DNA of 42,015 nucleotides from an uncultured Neomegalonema sp. (GTDB taxonomy: Bacteria; Pseudomonadota; Alphaproteobacteria; Rhodobacterales; Rhodobacteraceae). Made by a program: the position numbers and the translations under genes. The stretch is taken from positions 1-42,015 of the forward strand of contig CAKZUT010000021.1 in NCBI GenBank assembly GCA_937922185.1. The letters run 5' to 3'. Under the pieces are notes generated by a model. It worked only from the letters and a program-made list of their open reading frames with translations, searched no databases and was not told the DNA's origin. Positions 1 to 9,392 of this stretch are shown here, piece after piece (the stretch's first letter is position 1; each line of letters starts with the position of its first letter).

Positions 1-1
1 C

Positions 2-310
2 CATGAACTGGCGACGAACGCCGCCAAATACGGCGCTCTGGCCTCACCGGAGGGCAAGCTGGACGTCAATTGGTCCCGAACTGACGAGGGTGACGGAGAA
101 ATGCTGATCATTCACTGGAGGGAATCCGGTGGCGAGGCCACGAAACTGCCGGATGTGGCCGGATTCGGCACTAAACTTATCGACTCAACGATCCGGTCCA
201 GCCTGCTCGGGACCATCGAGAAAAACTACGACTCCAAGGGATTTCATGCGATAATTCGGGTGCCGATGGCGGGTTTGCAGAGATTTGATGAAAGAGACGA
301 CCTTGTCTGA
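2..310 (+). CDS. Sensor histidine kinase, HWE/HisKA_2 type, C-terminal fragment
   Basis: The reading frame is open from the left window edge, so only the last 102 residues of the protein are present. They hold the end of a GHKL ATPase domain. The N box reads HELATNAAKYGAL at the very start, and a GFGTKLI segment near residue 55 fits the glycine-rich lid. HELxTNAxKYGAL is typical of HWE and HisKA_2 kinases, which are common in alphaproteobacteria and often sense light or general stress. The sensor and phosphoacceptor histidine parts lie outside the window, so the signal cannot be named. The stop codon overlaps the start of the following response regulator by about 23 nt, which suggests translational coupling and a kinase-regulator pair. 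Confidence 0.85.
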   Translation, partial: HELATNAAKYGALASPEGKLDVNWSRTDEGDGEMLIIHWRESGGEATKLPDVAGFGTKLIDSTIRSSLLGTIEKNYDSKGFHAIIRVPMAGLQRFDERDDLV

Positions 311-683
311 CCTATCAACCAAGAGCGTACTCTATCTGGAAGACGAGATTCTGATCGGCCTCGACGGTGAGCTGATCCTGAGCGATATCGGCTTCGGAAC
401 CGTTCATCTCTGCCATACGCTTGAGACGGCGCAACGCTGCCTCGACAGCGTGAAGCTGGATTTTGCCCTGCTCGACATCAACCTCGGCGACGGACAGACA
501 AGCCTGGCATTCGCGCATCGTCTTATGGCGCAGAATATCCCGCTGGTCTTTGCAAGCGGTTATAATCGCTCGGAAGAGTTGACCAGCGACTTCATGGCGC
601 CGGTCGTCGTGAAACCGTTTTCCGGCGGAACCATCCGTAATGCCGTGATGGTCGCGCTGGGGATCGAGCCGTCCGGCACCTGA
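288..683 (+). CDS. Single-domain response regulator (receiver only)
   Basis: The 131-residue protein is a stand-alone CheY-like receiver domain. Visible elements are the acidic pocket EDE (residues 18-20), the phosphoacceptor Asp63 in LLDINLGDG, the switch residue Ser90 in FASGYN and the conserved Lys109 in VVKPF. There is no output domain, so it probably relays phosphate or acts by protein contact. ATG 288 was taken as the start; a TTG directly before it at 285 is equally possible. The start lies inside the end of the upstream HWE kinase gene, so that kinase is the likely partner. Similar receivers paired with HWE kinases occur in alphaproteobacterial stress and light signalling. The gene ends 10 bp from the convergent M81 gene. 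Confidence 0.85.
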   Translation: MKETTLSDLSTKSVLYLEDEILIGLDGELILSDIGFGTVHLCHTLETAQRCLDSVKLDFALLDINLGDGQTSLAFAHRLMAQNIPLVFASGYNRSEELTSDFMAPVVVKPFSGGTIRNAVMVALGIEPSGT

Positions 684-693
684 TGCACAGCGA

Positions 694-2214
694 TCAGGCT
701 TCCCAGATCGTATCGGGATCAAGCGGGTAGCTCGGCCTCGGGACGCGGCTGAGGGGCCAGCGAGAGAGAACGGGTGAGGTCAGCCCTCCGGTATCGATTT
801 CGTAGACCTGTCCGGGCGAAAACCACAGGTCGAACCCGGCACGGAAATGTCCGCGTGATTTCACGACCACCGCCCGTGCCGTCCCCGGATCGAGACCCAT
901 CATCGTGAAGAAGACCGGATCAGCCGTCTGGGTCCGGTCTGAGATGATAACGACCGTGACGCCGCCCATTCGCAAGGCCGCGCATGGCCCCGGATGCAGT
1001 CGGCGTCCGGCGGTCATGCCGCGCTGTCCGATGACCTCACCGTCATGTAAGGCAATCACCTCGGCTTCGGCCTCGAAGGGGGTGTCCCAGTTCTCCCATG
1101 CCTGTGTGCCACGGGATCGGTTGAACCGGGCGGTGAAGGTCGCCCCGACACCGCGTTCATGCGCTTCTGCCGCCAGTTCGGGATCGGCGAAACTGCCATA
1201 GAGCACACCGTCGCATTCCGCATCGCACAGGGCGGCGAGCAGTTCGGTGGTGCGCCCCGATCCGCCGCCGCCCGGATTGTCCCCCGCATCCGAAAAAATG
1301 ACGGGTTCGTCGCCTCTGGCCAGCCGAACCGCCTCCTCCACCGATGTCAGGTTACGGGAAAACCCGTCGCGCATCTCCCATGCTGCCCCGGCGATCCGGC
1401 GCGCGACCTCCTCCGCGACGGTGTGATCATCACGCGCCGTAACGACGATAGAAAGGCTGTTATCGGCCACATCCGCAAAGATGAAATTGCCGAAAATCGA
1501 GACGTTCAGGATCGCGCCTCGCGCCTCCGCCTGCAATCGCTGGCCCATATCGATCAGTGTTCCGTATGGATGTTCCGCCGTCAAAAGCGTGACGGAGGCG
1601 GGTGCGATCGGTGGCTTGATCATTACGGATGAGGGTCGGGCAAGACCGGCCAGAATACGGCGCAGCGAGAAAGCAGCCTCCTCGCCCCGCTCGCGCATAT
1701 CGACATGCGGATTGGTCCGGTATCCGACGATCAGATCGCTTTCCGAGACCATGCGGGGCGAAATATTTGCGTGCAGATCAAGCGTGACCACGATGCGCGT
1801 ATCCGGGCCGACGATCCGGCGCACCCGTGCGATCAGCGCGCCGTCAGGATCGTCCTCATGGTCGGCGACCATCGCTCCGTGATTGCAGATGTATACGGCA
1901 TCCAGCCGCCCCGCATCGCGCAGAAGCGCGGTATTACGATCCAGCACGCTCTCGAACACCATGCGCTCGACCGGCCCCGCCGGGTGGCTCGCGGCCAGCA
2001 GACACGGCACGGGCTGCCACGGTCCGGTCGCGTCCATGGCGGCAACGAAGGCCGCGAATTCAGTGGCGAGGGACGGGGCTTCCCCCCTCGCCTCCGCCAT
2101 GAGCGCCTCGCCCTCCAGCCATGTGAGGCTGTCAAAATCGGCGCGTCCGGCGGGTTTTGCGAAGCGGTTCGATTCGAGGATCATCCCCAGCAGGGCCACG
2201 CGCGGTCCACTCAT
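694..2214 (-). CDS. M81 family metallopeptidase (MlrC-like)
   Basis: The 506-residue protein belongs to the M81/MlrC family, named after microcystinase C, which hydrolyses linear peptides. The presumed zinc ligands Asp146 and His148 (TLDLHAN) and His170 (TNPHVD) show the 2- and 22-residue spacing recalled for MlrC. Other family hallmarks are NHGAM at 111-115 and a glycine-rich DAGDNPGGGG stretch in the second half. Most members outside microcystin degraders have unknown substrates, so a peptide or amide hydrolase role is inferred. A good ribosome binding site (AGAGGAAG) precedes the ATG. The start is 12 nt after the stop of the kefC-like gene, so it is probably the third gene of that operon. 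No signal peptide is seen, so it is likely cytoplasmic. Confidence 0.82.
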   Translation of the reverse strand: MSGPRVALLGMILESNRFAKPAGRADFDSLTWLEGEALMAEARGEAPSLATEFAAFVAAMDATGPWQPVPCLLAASHPAGPVERMVFESVLDRNTALLRDAGRLDAVYICNHGAMVADHEDDPDGALIARVRRIVGPDTRIVVTLDLHANISPRMVSESDLIVGYRTNPHVDMRERGEEAAFSLRRILAGLARPSSVMIKPPIAPASVTLLTAEHPYGTLIDMGQRLQAEARGAILNVSIFGNFIFADVADNSLSIVVTARDDHTVAEEVARRIAGAAWEMRDGFSRNLTSVEEAVRLARGDEPVIFSDAGDNPGGGGSGRTTELLAALCDAECDGVLYGSFADPELAAEAHERGVGATFTARFNRSRGTQAWENWDTPFEAEAEVIALHDGEVIGQRGMTAGRRLHPGPCAALRMGGVTVVIISDRTQTADPVFFTMMGLDPGTARAVVVKSRGHFRAGFDLWFSPGQVYEIDTGGLTSPVLSRWPLSRVPRPSYPLDPDTIWEA

Positions 2215-2226
2215 CGTTGTCTTCCT

Positions 2227-4164
2227 CTATTGTGCCACCACCTGATTTTCGTTGCTCTCTTCATCCCGGTCAAAGCGTTCGGCGGCCTGCAACGCCCATT
2301 CGTCGGATTCCGGGGTCTGCGAGAAATCGGACCGCAGGATGTCGCTCAGCTCCTCGGATCGTTCACGCGAACGGCTCATGTAATCGGGGTTGTTCAGAAA
2401 ATCCTCGGTCCACATTTCGCGCAAGACCTCGAAGGTCTCGTCGTCATGCTTACGGAAAGCGCGGGAGATCCCTTCGGCACGGTAGGGATGCGTACCAAGC
2501 TGTTCGAGTGCCTCGCGCCCGGCCTCGATTGATCCGCCCAGCATTTCGCGCACGACCGTCTGGGCACCCGCCGCCGAAATACGATAGGCGGAGGTGCGAT
2601 CCGTGGCGCGGGCGATGATATGCACATGCGGCCAGCGACGCCGGATATCCTCGACCATCCGCACCTGACGGTTCGTATCGCGTAACGCCGCCACAAACAC
2701 TTTCGACCGTTCGATCCCCGCCGCCTCCAGCAAGCTCATGCGGGAGGCATCGCCGTAATACGCGCGGACACCGAAGCGGCGCAGTGTGTCGATCTGGCGC
2801 GCATCCTCGTCCAGTACGACGGTCTCGATACCGTCTGAGCGAAGCAGCCTGTTGACGATCTGGCCGAAACGCCCGACCCCCGCGATAATGACCGCGCCCT
2901 CGTGGTCGATGGTATCCGCTTCCTGAGCCACCGCCTTGCCGGGGCCGAGACGGGGATCAATGACCTTTTCGTAAAGCGTGAAGAAGATCGGCGTGAGAAA
3001 CATCGTCAACGCGATCACCAGCGTCGTAAGCTGCGCGATATCCGATGTCAGTGCGCCTGTCGAAACCGCCAGCGCCAGCAGCACGAATCCGAATTCACCA
3101 CCCTGCGGCAGCGCCAGCGAAAACAGCCACGCATCGCGTGCCGGAAACCGCGATCCGATCGCCAGGATCGCCAGAACCCCCGCCTTGATCGCGATGATGA
3201 GAATCGCGGCCCCGAGTATGAGAAGCGGCTTGCTGAGCAGCAATTCAAAATCGACCCCCGCCCCGACCGTCACGAAGAAGATGCCCAGCAGCAGGCCCTT
3301 GAACGGCGCGATATCGCTTTCCAGCTGGTGCCGGTATTCACTGCCCGACAGAACGACCCCCGCAAGGAAGGCACCGAGCGCCGGGGACAGGCCCACCAGC
3401 GTCATCAGCATCGACGTGCCGATGACAAGCGCCAGAGCAGCGGCGGTGAACACCTCGCCCGAACGCCCCGATGCGATGAACCGGAAGACCGGATAGGCCA
3501 GAAACCGCCCCGCCAGAATGATACCGGCGATCACCGCCAGAATGCTGATCCCCTGCGCCCATGCGGGCAGGGTGTCGAGTAAGGTGCCGGTATGATGTAC
3601 TACCGCGTCTGCATGAACCTGTCCGATCTCGAAGGTTTCATCCTCATCCTGATGGGTTTGCGAGAGCAATGGCAACAGGGCGAGCATCGGGATGACCGCG
3701 ATATCCTGAAACAGCAACACGGCAAAGGCGGCCCGTCCACCGATGCGACGTTCCAGATTGCGCTCCTGCAAGGTCTGGAGGACGATGGCCGTGGAGGACA
3801 GCGCGAGAACCATGCCGAGGGTTATGCCGACGCTGATGCTACCATCCAGCAGCCACACACCCCCGACGATCAGTGCCATGGTTCCGAAGACCTGAAGCCC
3901 GCCCAGCCCGAGAAGCTGCGCCCGTAACTTCCATAATTCGCGCGGGCGCAGCTCCAGCCCGATCAGAAACAGCATCATCACCACGCCGAATTCCGAGAAA
4001 TGCTGGAGATCAACAGCATGTTCGGTGACGAGACCGAGGGCCGGGCCAAGGGCCACCCCGGCGATCAGATAGCCAAGAACGGACCCGAGGCCGATGCGGT
4101 TGGCGATGGGCACGAGGATGACCGCGCCGACGAGATAGGGCAGGATGTAGACGAGCACTTCCAT
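2227..4164 (-). CDS. CPA2 family cation:proton antiporter with TrkA-N domain (KefB/KefC-like)
   Basis: The 645-residue protein has about twelve hydrophobic segments over residues 1-390, forming a Na+/H+ exchanger domain. A cytoplasmic Rossmann TrkA-N domain follows (AGVGRFGQIVNRLL, then VLDEDARQIDTLRRFG and YYGDASRMSLLEAAG). A charged tail closes the protein. This is the architecture of glutathione-gated potassium efflux systems KefB/KefC, which acidify the cytoplasm during electrophile attack. The start overlaps the stop of the upstream KefF/KefG-like gene by one base (TGATG), and such ancillary oxidoreductases activate Kef channels. Ion specificity and glutathione gating cannot be proved from sequence alone. 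The next gene in the operon encodes an M81 metallopeptidase. Confidence 0.88.
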   Translation of the reverse strand: MEVLVYILPYLVGAVILVPIANRIGLGSVLGYLIAGVALGPALGLVTEHAVDLQHFSEFGVVMMLFLIGLELRPRELWKLRAQLLGLGGLQVFGTMALIVGGVWLLDGSISVGITLGMVLALSSTAIVLQTLQERNLERRIGGRAAFAVLLFQDIAVIPMLALLPLLSQTHQDEDETFEIGQVHADAVVHHTGTLLDTLPAWAQGISILAVIAGIILAGRFLAYPVFRFIASGRSGEVFTAAALALVIGTSMLMTLVGLSPALGAFLAGVVLSGSEYRHQLESDIAPFKGLLLGIFFVTVGAGVDFELLLSKPLLILGAAILIIAIKAGVLAILAIGSRFPARDAWLFSLALPQGGEFGFVLLALAVSTGALTSDIAQLTTLVIALTMFLTPIFFTLYEKVIDPRLGPGKAVAQEADTIDHEGAVIIAGVGRFGQIVNRLLRSDGIETVVLDEDARQIDTLRRFGVRAYYGDASRMSLLEAAGIERSKVFVAALRDTNRQVRMVEDIRRRWPHVHIIARATDRTSAYRISAAGAQTVVREMLGGSIEAGREALEQLGTHPYRAEGISRAFRKHDDETFEVLREMWTEDFLNNPDYMSRSRERSEELSDILRSDFSQTPESDEWALQAAERFDRDEESNENQVVAQ

Positions 4165-4748
4165 CAGCTTGCCACCATCTGCTGTCGGTAAGGCTGAGCA
4201 AGATCAAGTTTCTCGTCGCGCAGATCACGCAGGAAGCTGGCATAGGCTTCCGCATGGTGGTCAAGACGTTCAGTGCGGCTGTCTTGTGCGACCTCCCGAA
4301 ACAGCGAGAAAGGAGGCAGATAACGCATCCCGCACAGGCCCGCCATTGCCTCGAAGGGATGAAACTGCGCGCGCAGGGCAGCGCGGCCCGTCACTTCCTG
4401 TGCAAAGACACCATGGGATGCGGCAGTGGTGACGGCATGGAGATAGATCTTGCCTTTCAGGGCCTCACGATCCCCGAGCGCCCAGCCATACGTGACCACC
4501 CGGTCGATCCATTCCTTCACGAGAGACGGTGCCGAGAACCAGTAGACCGGGTGCTGGAAGATCAGCACATCCACCGTCTCGACCCGCGCCTGCTCTCGCG
4601 GGATATCAATGTGATGGTTGGGATATTCAGCATAAAGATCGACCACCGTAACCCCGGCAATCCCTTCGGCCACACGCTTCAGACGCCGGTTCGCGACCGA
4701 ACGCGAGGGGCGCGGATGGGCGTAGAGGACGAGAATCGAACGGGGCAT
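4164..4748 (-). CDS. NAD(P)H oxidoreductase, KefF/KefG-like ancillary protein
   Basis: This 194-residue flavodoxin-fold quinone reductase resembles the Kef ancillary subunits. It starts MPRSILVLYAHPRPSRS, the flavin phosphate-binding strand-loop of the family. It also shows the characteristic FQHPVYWFSAPSLVKEWID segment and a GWALG motif. Family members bind FMN and NAD(P)H, reduce quinones and electrophiles, and activate the linked Kef transporter. ATG 4748 was chosen because the protein then matches the length of known KefF/KefG (about 176-184 aa); an in-frame GTG at 4787 would add 13 unlikely residues. The stop codon shares one base with the antiporter start, strong evidence of coupling. 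It is probably the first gene of a three-gene operon. Confidence 0.86.
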   Translation of the reverse strand: MPRSILVLYAHPRPSRSVANRRLKRVAEGIAGVTVVDLYAEYPNHHIDIPREQARVETVDVLIFQHPVYWFSAPSLVKEWIDRVVTYGWALGDREALKGKIYLHAVTTAASHGVFAQEVTGRAALRAQFHPFEAMAGLCGMRYLPPFSLFREVAQDSRTERLDHHAEAYASFLRDLRDEKLDLAQPYRQQMVAS

Positions 4749-5079
4749 GTTACATCGTCCGATCTTCGCACTGATAATGCAATGCACAATGGTACGAAAC
4801 CACGATGTTTCCGGGTGTTATATCGAAGCCCTTAATCAGCGACCGCAACTGCTGATGCGATGCAGCGCATGGTCATTTCCGAGCCGATGCACTGTCCGGT
4901 CACGACGAAACCTGTCTCAGGCCACACGAGACGTGCGCCGCATCATGCAACTCAGGATCGGTTTATGCATCGGTCACCCCGCGAAATCATGCAATTTCCG
5001 GTTTTGTTCCCATTTTCTCTTTTGCGCTTGACGAGACTTGCTCTATGTCCTTCGGCATCCACAGAACGAGGCGCGCCCT
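4749..5079. other. Divergent intergenic region between the kefF-like gene and uvrA
   Basis: These 331 bases lie between two divergently transcribed genes and hold no convincing coding sequence. They must contain the promoters of both. I looked for a LexA box (GTTC-N7-GTTC or GAAC-N7-GAAC) in front of uvrA and found only isolated half sites. A TTGACG hexamer at 5029-5034 has no good -10 partner at normal spacing. AT-rich sequence near 4990-5025 is the likeliest place for the uvrA promoter. Confidence 0.6.
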
Positions 5080-7986
5080 ATGGCCGAGACGAAGTACATC
5101 TCCGTGCGCGGCGCGCGCGAACACAACCTGAAATCGGTCGATGTGGATATCCCGCGCGATCAGCTTGTGGTGTTTACGGGCCTGTCGGGTTCGGGCAAAT
5201 CCTCGCTCGCCTTCGACACGATCTATGCGGAAGGGCAGCGCCGCTACGTCGAGTCGCTGTCAGCCTATGCCCGTCAGTTTCTGGAGATGATGCAAAAGCC
5301 GGATGTGGACCTAATTTCCGGCCTCTCCCCCGCTATTTCCATCGAGCAGAAGACGACCAGCCGCAACCCTCGCTCGACCGTCGGCACGATCACCGAAATC
5401 TACGATTACCTGCGTTTGCTGTTCGCCAGGGTCGGGGTGCCGCACTCCCCCGCCACCGGCCTGCCAATCGCCGCACAACAGGTCGCGGAGATGGTGGATC
5501 GGGTCATGGCCATGCCCGAAGGGACGCGGCTCTATCTGCTCGCCCCTGTCGTCCGGGATCGCAAGGGTGAATACCGCAAGGAAATCCTGCAATTGCGGAA
5601 AGACGGGTTCCAGCGTCTCAAGATCGACGGAGAGTTCTACGAAATCGAGGACGCGCCCACGCTCGACAAGAAATTCAGGCATTCCATCGATGTCGTGGTG
5701 GACCGCCTCGTCGTGCGCGAAGGCATGGAGACCCGCCTCGCCGACAGCTTCCAGACGGCCCTCGGCCTCGCCGACGGCATCGCCATCGTGGAGACGGCCC
5801 CGAGCGAGGGCGACCCGGATCGCATCACCTTTTCAGAAAAATTCGCCTGCCCCGTCAGCGGCTTCACCATCGGCGAGATCGAGCCGCGCCTGTTCTCATT
5901 CAATGCGCCGACCGGTGCCTGCCCGGCCTGCGACGGTCTCGGGATGGAGTTGTTCTTCGATCCGCGTCTCGTGGTACCCGATGAAGACCTGACGCTCTAC
6001 GGCGGGGCATTGGCTCCATGGTCGAAATCAGGGCAACCCTCGCCCTATTACAAACAGACCGTCGATGCCGTTGCCCGGCATTTCGGTGGGAGTGTTCGCG
6101 AACCATGGCGCGATCTGCGCGAAAACCTGCGCCACGCCCTGCTGTTCGGCACGAAGGAGAAGATCACGTTCCGCTTCGATGACGGGGGCCGTGTCTACGA
6201 GACGGCGCGCAATTTCGAGGGCGTCATTCCGAACCTGACGCGCCGGTATCGTGAGACGGATTCCAACTGGGTCCGCGAGGAATTTGAACGCTATCAGTCG
6301 AACAAGCCCTGCGACGTCTGCAACGGCCATCGCCTGCGCCCCGAAGCCCTCGCCGTGAAGCTCGACGGCAAACATGCGGGGGAAGTGACCCAGATGTCCG
6401 TGCGGCAGGCCTTCGACTGGGCCGATGCCCTCTGGGATACGCTGACGGAAAAGCAGCAGCAGATCGCGGAGAAGATCATCAAGGAAATCAAGGAACGCCT
6501 TGGCTTCCTGAACAATGTCGGTCTCGAATACCTGACCCTGTCGCGAACCTCCGGCACCCTGTCAGGCGGCGAGAGCCAGCGCATTCGCCTCGCCAGTCAG
6601 ATCGGATCGGGCCTTACCGGCGTCCTCTACGTCCTCGACGAACCATCCATCGGCCTGCATCAGCGCGACAATGACCGCCTGCTCGACACCCTGCGCCGCC
6701 TGCGCGATACCGGCAATACGGTGATCGTCGTCGAACATGACGAGGAAGCCGTCCGCAGTGCGGACTACGTTTTCGATATCGGCCCCGGTGCGGGCGTGCG
6801 CGGGGGCGAAATCGTGTCGCACGGTACCCCCGCACAGGTGATCGCCGACCCCGCCTCCCTGACCGGCCAGTACCTCTCCGGCAAGAAGGAGATCGCGATC
6901 CCCGCGACACGCCGCAAGGGCACGGGGAAATCCGTGGTCGTCCAGAATGCCACCGGTAACAATCTAAAAGGCGTAACGGCCCGCTTTCCTCTGGGAATGA
7001 TGGTCTGCGTCAGCGGTGTTTCGGGGGGCGGCAAGTCCACCCTCACCAACGAGACGCTTTATAAGGCAGCCGCCCGCGCCCTGAATGGCGCGCGCACGAA
7101 CCCGGCTCCCTATGACCGGATCGAAGGGCTGGAATATCTCGACAAGGTAATCGATATCGACCAGTCCCCCATCGGGCGCACTCCACGCTCGAACCCGGCG
7201 ACCTATACCGGCGCATTCACCCCTATCCGCGACTGGTTCGCGAACCTGCCGGAATCGAAGGCACGCGGCTACAAGCCGGGGCGCTTCAGCTTCAACGTCA
7301 AGGGCGGGCGCTGCGAAGCCTGTCAGGGCGACGGCGTCATCAAGATCGAGATGCACTTCCTGCCCGATGTCTACGTCACCTGCGATGTCTGTCACGGCAA
7401 GCGGTACAATCGCGAGACGCTGGAGATCCGCTACAAGACCATGTCGATAGCGGATGTTCTGGACATGACAGTCGAAGACGCGGCCCTGTTCTTCAAGGCC
7501 GTCCCGGCCATCCGCGACAAGATGGTGACGCTGGAGCGCGTCGGCCTTGGCTACATCAAGGTCGGTCAGCAGGCCAACACGCTCTCGGGTGGCGAAGCAC
7601 AGCGCGTAAAGCTGTCAAAGGAACTCGCCAAGCGCGCGACGGGCCGCACCCTCTACATTCTGGACGAGCCGACTACGGGACTGCATTTCGAGGACGTGAA
7701 CCGCCTGCTCGCCGTTCTGCATGAACTGGTGGAACAGGGAAACACGGTCGTCGTCATCGAGCACAATCTCGATGTCATCAAGACCGCCGACTGGATCGTG
7801 GATATCGGTCCCGAAGGGGGCGACGGTGGCGGTATGATCGTGGCCGAGGGGACGCCGGAGGACGTGGCAGCAGTCCAGTCGAGCCATACTGGGCACTATC
7901 TGGCGGCAATGCTCAGGGGCCGGGCCGCTCCGAAGAAAAAGAAGGCTGCTCCGAAAAAGCGGGCCAGAAAAGTCGCCGCCGAGTAG
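5080..7986 (+). CDS. uvrA: Excinuclease ABC subunit UvrA
   Basis: The 968-residue protein is a full-length UvrA, the damage-sensing ATPase of nucleotide excision repair, which works with UvrB and UvrC. The first Walker A is TGLSGSGKS at residues 33-41 and the second is [10 protein letters not shown]. Two ABC signatures are present, [11 protein letters not shown] and [14 protein letters not shown], as are the zinc-finger cysteine pairs (CPAC, and CEAC with CDVC). The start is ATG 5080 ([18 protein letters not shown]); an upstream TTG at 5038 would add residues foreign to the family. The C-terminal tail is unusually rich in Lys, Arg and Ala ([14 protein letters not shown]), possibly an extra DNA contact. 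No SOS box was found upstream. Confidence 0.98.
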   Translation: MAETKYISVRGAREHNLKSVDVDIPRDQLVVFTGLSGSGKSSLAFDTIYAEGQRRYVESLSAYARQFLEMMQKPDVDLISGLSPAISIEQKTTSRNPRSTVGTITEIYDYLRLLFARVGVPHSPATGLPIAAQQVAEMVDRVMAMPEGTRLYLLAPVVRDRKGEYRKEILQLRKDGFQRLKIDGEFYEIEDAPTLDKKFRHSIDVVVDRLVVREGMETRLADSFQTALGLADGIAIVETAPSEGDPDRITFSEKFACPVSGFTIGEIEPRLFSFNAPTGACPACDGLGMELFFDPRLVVPDEDLTLYGGALAPWSKSGQPSPYYKQTVDAVARHFGGSVREPWRDLRENLRHALLFGTKEKITFRFDDGGRVYETARNFEGVIPNLTRRYRETDSNWVREEFERYQSNKPCDVCNGHRLRPEALAVKLDGKHAGEVTQMSVRQAFDWADALWDTLTEKQQQIAEKIIKEIKERLGFLNNVGLEYLTLSRTSGTLSGGESQRIRLASQIGSGLTGVLYVLDEPSIGLHQRDNDRLLDTLRRLRDTGNTVIVVEHDEEAVRSADYVFDIGPGAGVRGGEIVSHGTPAQVIADPASLTGQYLSGKKEIAIPATRRKGTGKSVVVQNATGNNLKGVTARFPLGMMVCVSGVSGGGKSTLTNETLYKAAARALNGARTNPAPYDRIEGLEYLDKVIDIDQSPIGRTPRSNPATYTGAFTPIRDWFANLPESKARGYKPGRFSFNVKGGRCEACQGDGVIKIEMHFLPDVYVTCDVCHGKRYNRETLEIRYKTMSIADVLDMTVEDAALFFKAVPAIRDKMVTLERVGLGYIKVGQQANTLSGGEAQRVKLSKELAKRATGRTLYILDEPTTGLHFEDVNRLLAVLHELVEQGNTVVVIEHNLDVIKTADWIVDIGPEGGDGGGMIVAEGTPEDVAAVQSSHTGHYLAAMLRGRAAPKKKKAAPKKRARKVAAE

Positions 7987-8016
7987 TCAGGCCGACGTTT
8001 CCGACATCATGGCGCA

Positions 8017-8076
8017 TGGCATCGGGTTGTCCGCAATCGAATCGCATGTCGAAAACATGAGCGACACCCGATGCCA
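8017..8076. terminator. Nested hairpin between convergent uvrA and the ybaY-like gene (probable bidirectional terminator)
   Basis: An outer stem pairs 8017-8031 with 8063-8076 (TGGCATCGGGT against ACCCGATGCCA, with one bulged T). An inner stem of 5 bp (CATGT/ACATG, 8045-8049 with 8055-8059) closes a five-base loop. It lies 30 bp after the uvrA stop and 35 bp before the end of the opposing lipoprotein gene. No long T run follows on either strand, so intrinsic termination is inferred from position and stem strength. Confidence 0.5.
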
Positions 8077-8110
8077 CGGATGCCGCTCAACGATATTTTC
8101 GCAGACGGCC

Positions 8111-8710
8111 CTATTCGATTCCGGGCGCGTCCCATTCCTGCGTCATGGCACTGGCGGCCTGCTTACCCTGCAACATCATCGGGATGTCACCTGCCGCGCC
8201 CGACTTGAGCAACACCGCCGTTTCGTTGCGGTAGATCACCCTGCCGCGCGGGCCTTCGACACGGGCGGCAACAGCAGGCAGCTCCATGCCATTCATCGCG
8301 CGGGCCGAAACCGGCACCTTGTAACGGACAGGCAGTCCCTGCGAGACCCGGAACGCGCCTTCGGCGGCACGGACATTCACGTCGCCCCCGGCGGCATCAT
8401 AGACACGCACGACGAGACGCGACCCCGCAGGAACACGACCCCGCGACCCATCTGCGGGAAAGGCTGTGCCGCCGATGGCGACCTGACGCTCCGGTTCAGG
8501 CTGCGGCTGAACCTGTGCCACCGGCGGCCTTGCGGCAGGAGGACGGGCCGCAGGGGGGCGCGCCGCATAGGGCTGCGCTGAGGGAGGCGGAGGCGGCGGT
8601 GCGTAAACCCGCTTTTCCGGGCCGGAAGACGCACAGGCGGACACCGCACCGGCGAGACCAACAGCGAACAGAACGCGCAGTCCACGCGGGACAAGGGTAT
8701 CGAGCTTCAT
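8111..8710 (-). CDS. YbaY/YscW-family lipoprotein
   Basis: The 199-residue protein begins with a lipoprotein signal (MKLDTLVPRGLRVLFAVGLA) and a lipobox VSAC with acceptor Cys26, so it should be membrane-anchored outside the cytoplasm. A Pro/Ala-rich spacer with three AARPP repeats follows (about residues 37-75). The C-terminal part (GRVPAGSRLVVRVYDA, then VSARAMNG, then GRVIYRNETAVLL) resembles the YbaY/YscW type III secretion chaperone-like domain. The function of that family in non-secreting bacteria is unknown. ATG 8710 has a strong AGGAGA ribosome binding site. The gene is divergent from ssb and convergent with uvrA. Confidence 0.78.
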   Translation of the reverse strand: MKLDTLVPRGLRVLFAVGLAGAVSACASSGPEKRVYAPPPPPPSAQPYAARPPAARPPAARPPVAQVQPQPEPERQVAIGGTAFPADGSRGRVPAGSRLVVRVYDAAGGDVNVRAAEGAFRVSQGLPVRYKVPVSARAMNGMELPAVAARVEGPRGRVIYRNETAVLLKSGAAGDIPMMLQGKQAASAMTQEWDAPGIE

Positions 8711-8816
8711 GGTTCTTTCTCCTGTCGCCGCGATCACCGTACAACCGCGACTTCGATACCCCGCACCCTGCATGGAACAGGGTGAACAAATTCTTGCGGG
8801 AAGATGGAATCCATGA

Positions 8817-8845
8817 TTGGCAAGAGGCATCGAACGCAATAGTGT
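8817..8845 (+). promoter_or_regulatory. Putative sigma70-type ssb promoter
   Basis: A -35-like TTGGCA at 8817-8822 (5 of 6 bases match TTGACA) is followed after 17 bases by a weak -10-like TAGTGT at 8840-8845. It lies 37 bp upstream of the ssb start and is overlapped by the LexA box. The -10 match is poor, so the call rests mainly on spacing and on its position relative to the SOS box. Confidence 0.4.
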
Positions 8846-8858
8846 TCCGTAAAAGTTC
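8844..8858 (+). promoter_or_regulatory. LexA (SOS) box upstream of ssb
   Basis: The sequence GTTC-CGTAAAA-GTTC is an exact match to the alphaproteobacterial direct-repeat LexA operator GTTC-N7-GTTC. It sits 23 bp before the ssb ATG and overlaps the putative -10 element, the right place for repression. ssb is a known SOS gene in several alphaproteobacteria, so LexA control is the natural reading. Confidence 0.82.
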
Positions 8859-8881
8859 TTACCATCCCGGAGGATCAGCAC

Positions 8882-9373
8882 ATGGCTGGCAGCGTTAACA
8901 AGGTCATTCTGATCGGAAACCTCGGCAATGACCCGGAAGTCCGCTCATTTCAGAATGGGGGAAAGGTCTGCAACCTTTCCATCGCAACGTCCGAGACATG
9001 GAAAGACAAGCAATCCGGCGACCGTCGCGAGAAAACCGAATGGCACCGGGTTGCCATCTTCTCCGAGCCACTGGTCCGGGTCGCCGAGCAATATCTGAAA
9101 AAGGGATCGAAGGTCTATATCGAGGGCCAGCTCGAAACCCGTAAATGGCAGGATCAGAGCGGGCAGGACAAATATTCGACCGAGGTGGTGCTGCGCCCTT
9201 ATCGATCCGAACTGACGATGCTCGACGGACGCCGCGACGGCGGCGGTGGGGGGGGCGGCTACAATCAGGGTGGCGGTGATTACTCCCAGAGCAGCGGCGG
9301 CGGCTATTCCGGTGGAAGCGAGCCGCCCCGTGAAAGCTATGCGCCCGATCTGGATGATGAAATTCCGTTCTGA
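8882..9373 (+). CDS. ssb: Single-stranded DNA-binding protein
   Basis: The 163-residue protein has an N-terminal OB fold ([20 protein letters not shown] through about residue 110), a Gly/Ser/Gln-rich linker (about 118-145) and the conserved acidic tip DDEIPF. The tip recruits repair and replication partners. It coats single-stranded DNA in replication, recombination and repair. The start has an AGGAG site (GGAGGATCAGCAC) and aligns exactly with the family. An exact LexA box lies 23 bp upstream, so the gene is probably induced by DNA damage. No clear terminator follows before dddP, which begins 86 bp downstream on the same strand. Confidence 0.98.
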   Translation: MAGSVNKVILIGNLGNDPEVRSFQNGGKVCNLSIATSETWKDKQSGDRREKTEWHRVAIFSEPLVRVAEQYLKKGSKVYIEGQLETRKWQDQSGQDKYSTEVVLRPYRSELTMLDGRRDGGGGGGGYNQGGGDYSQSSGGGYSGGSEPPRESYAPDLDDEIPF

Positions 9374-9392
9374 GGCCCGAAAACGACCTCAT

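Noticed and set aside
4970-5079. Possible LexA box in front of uvrA
   Set aside because: Only single GTTC or GAAC halves occur (near 5006 and 5064), and the second half does not match at N7 spacing.
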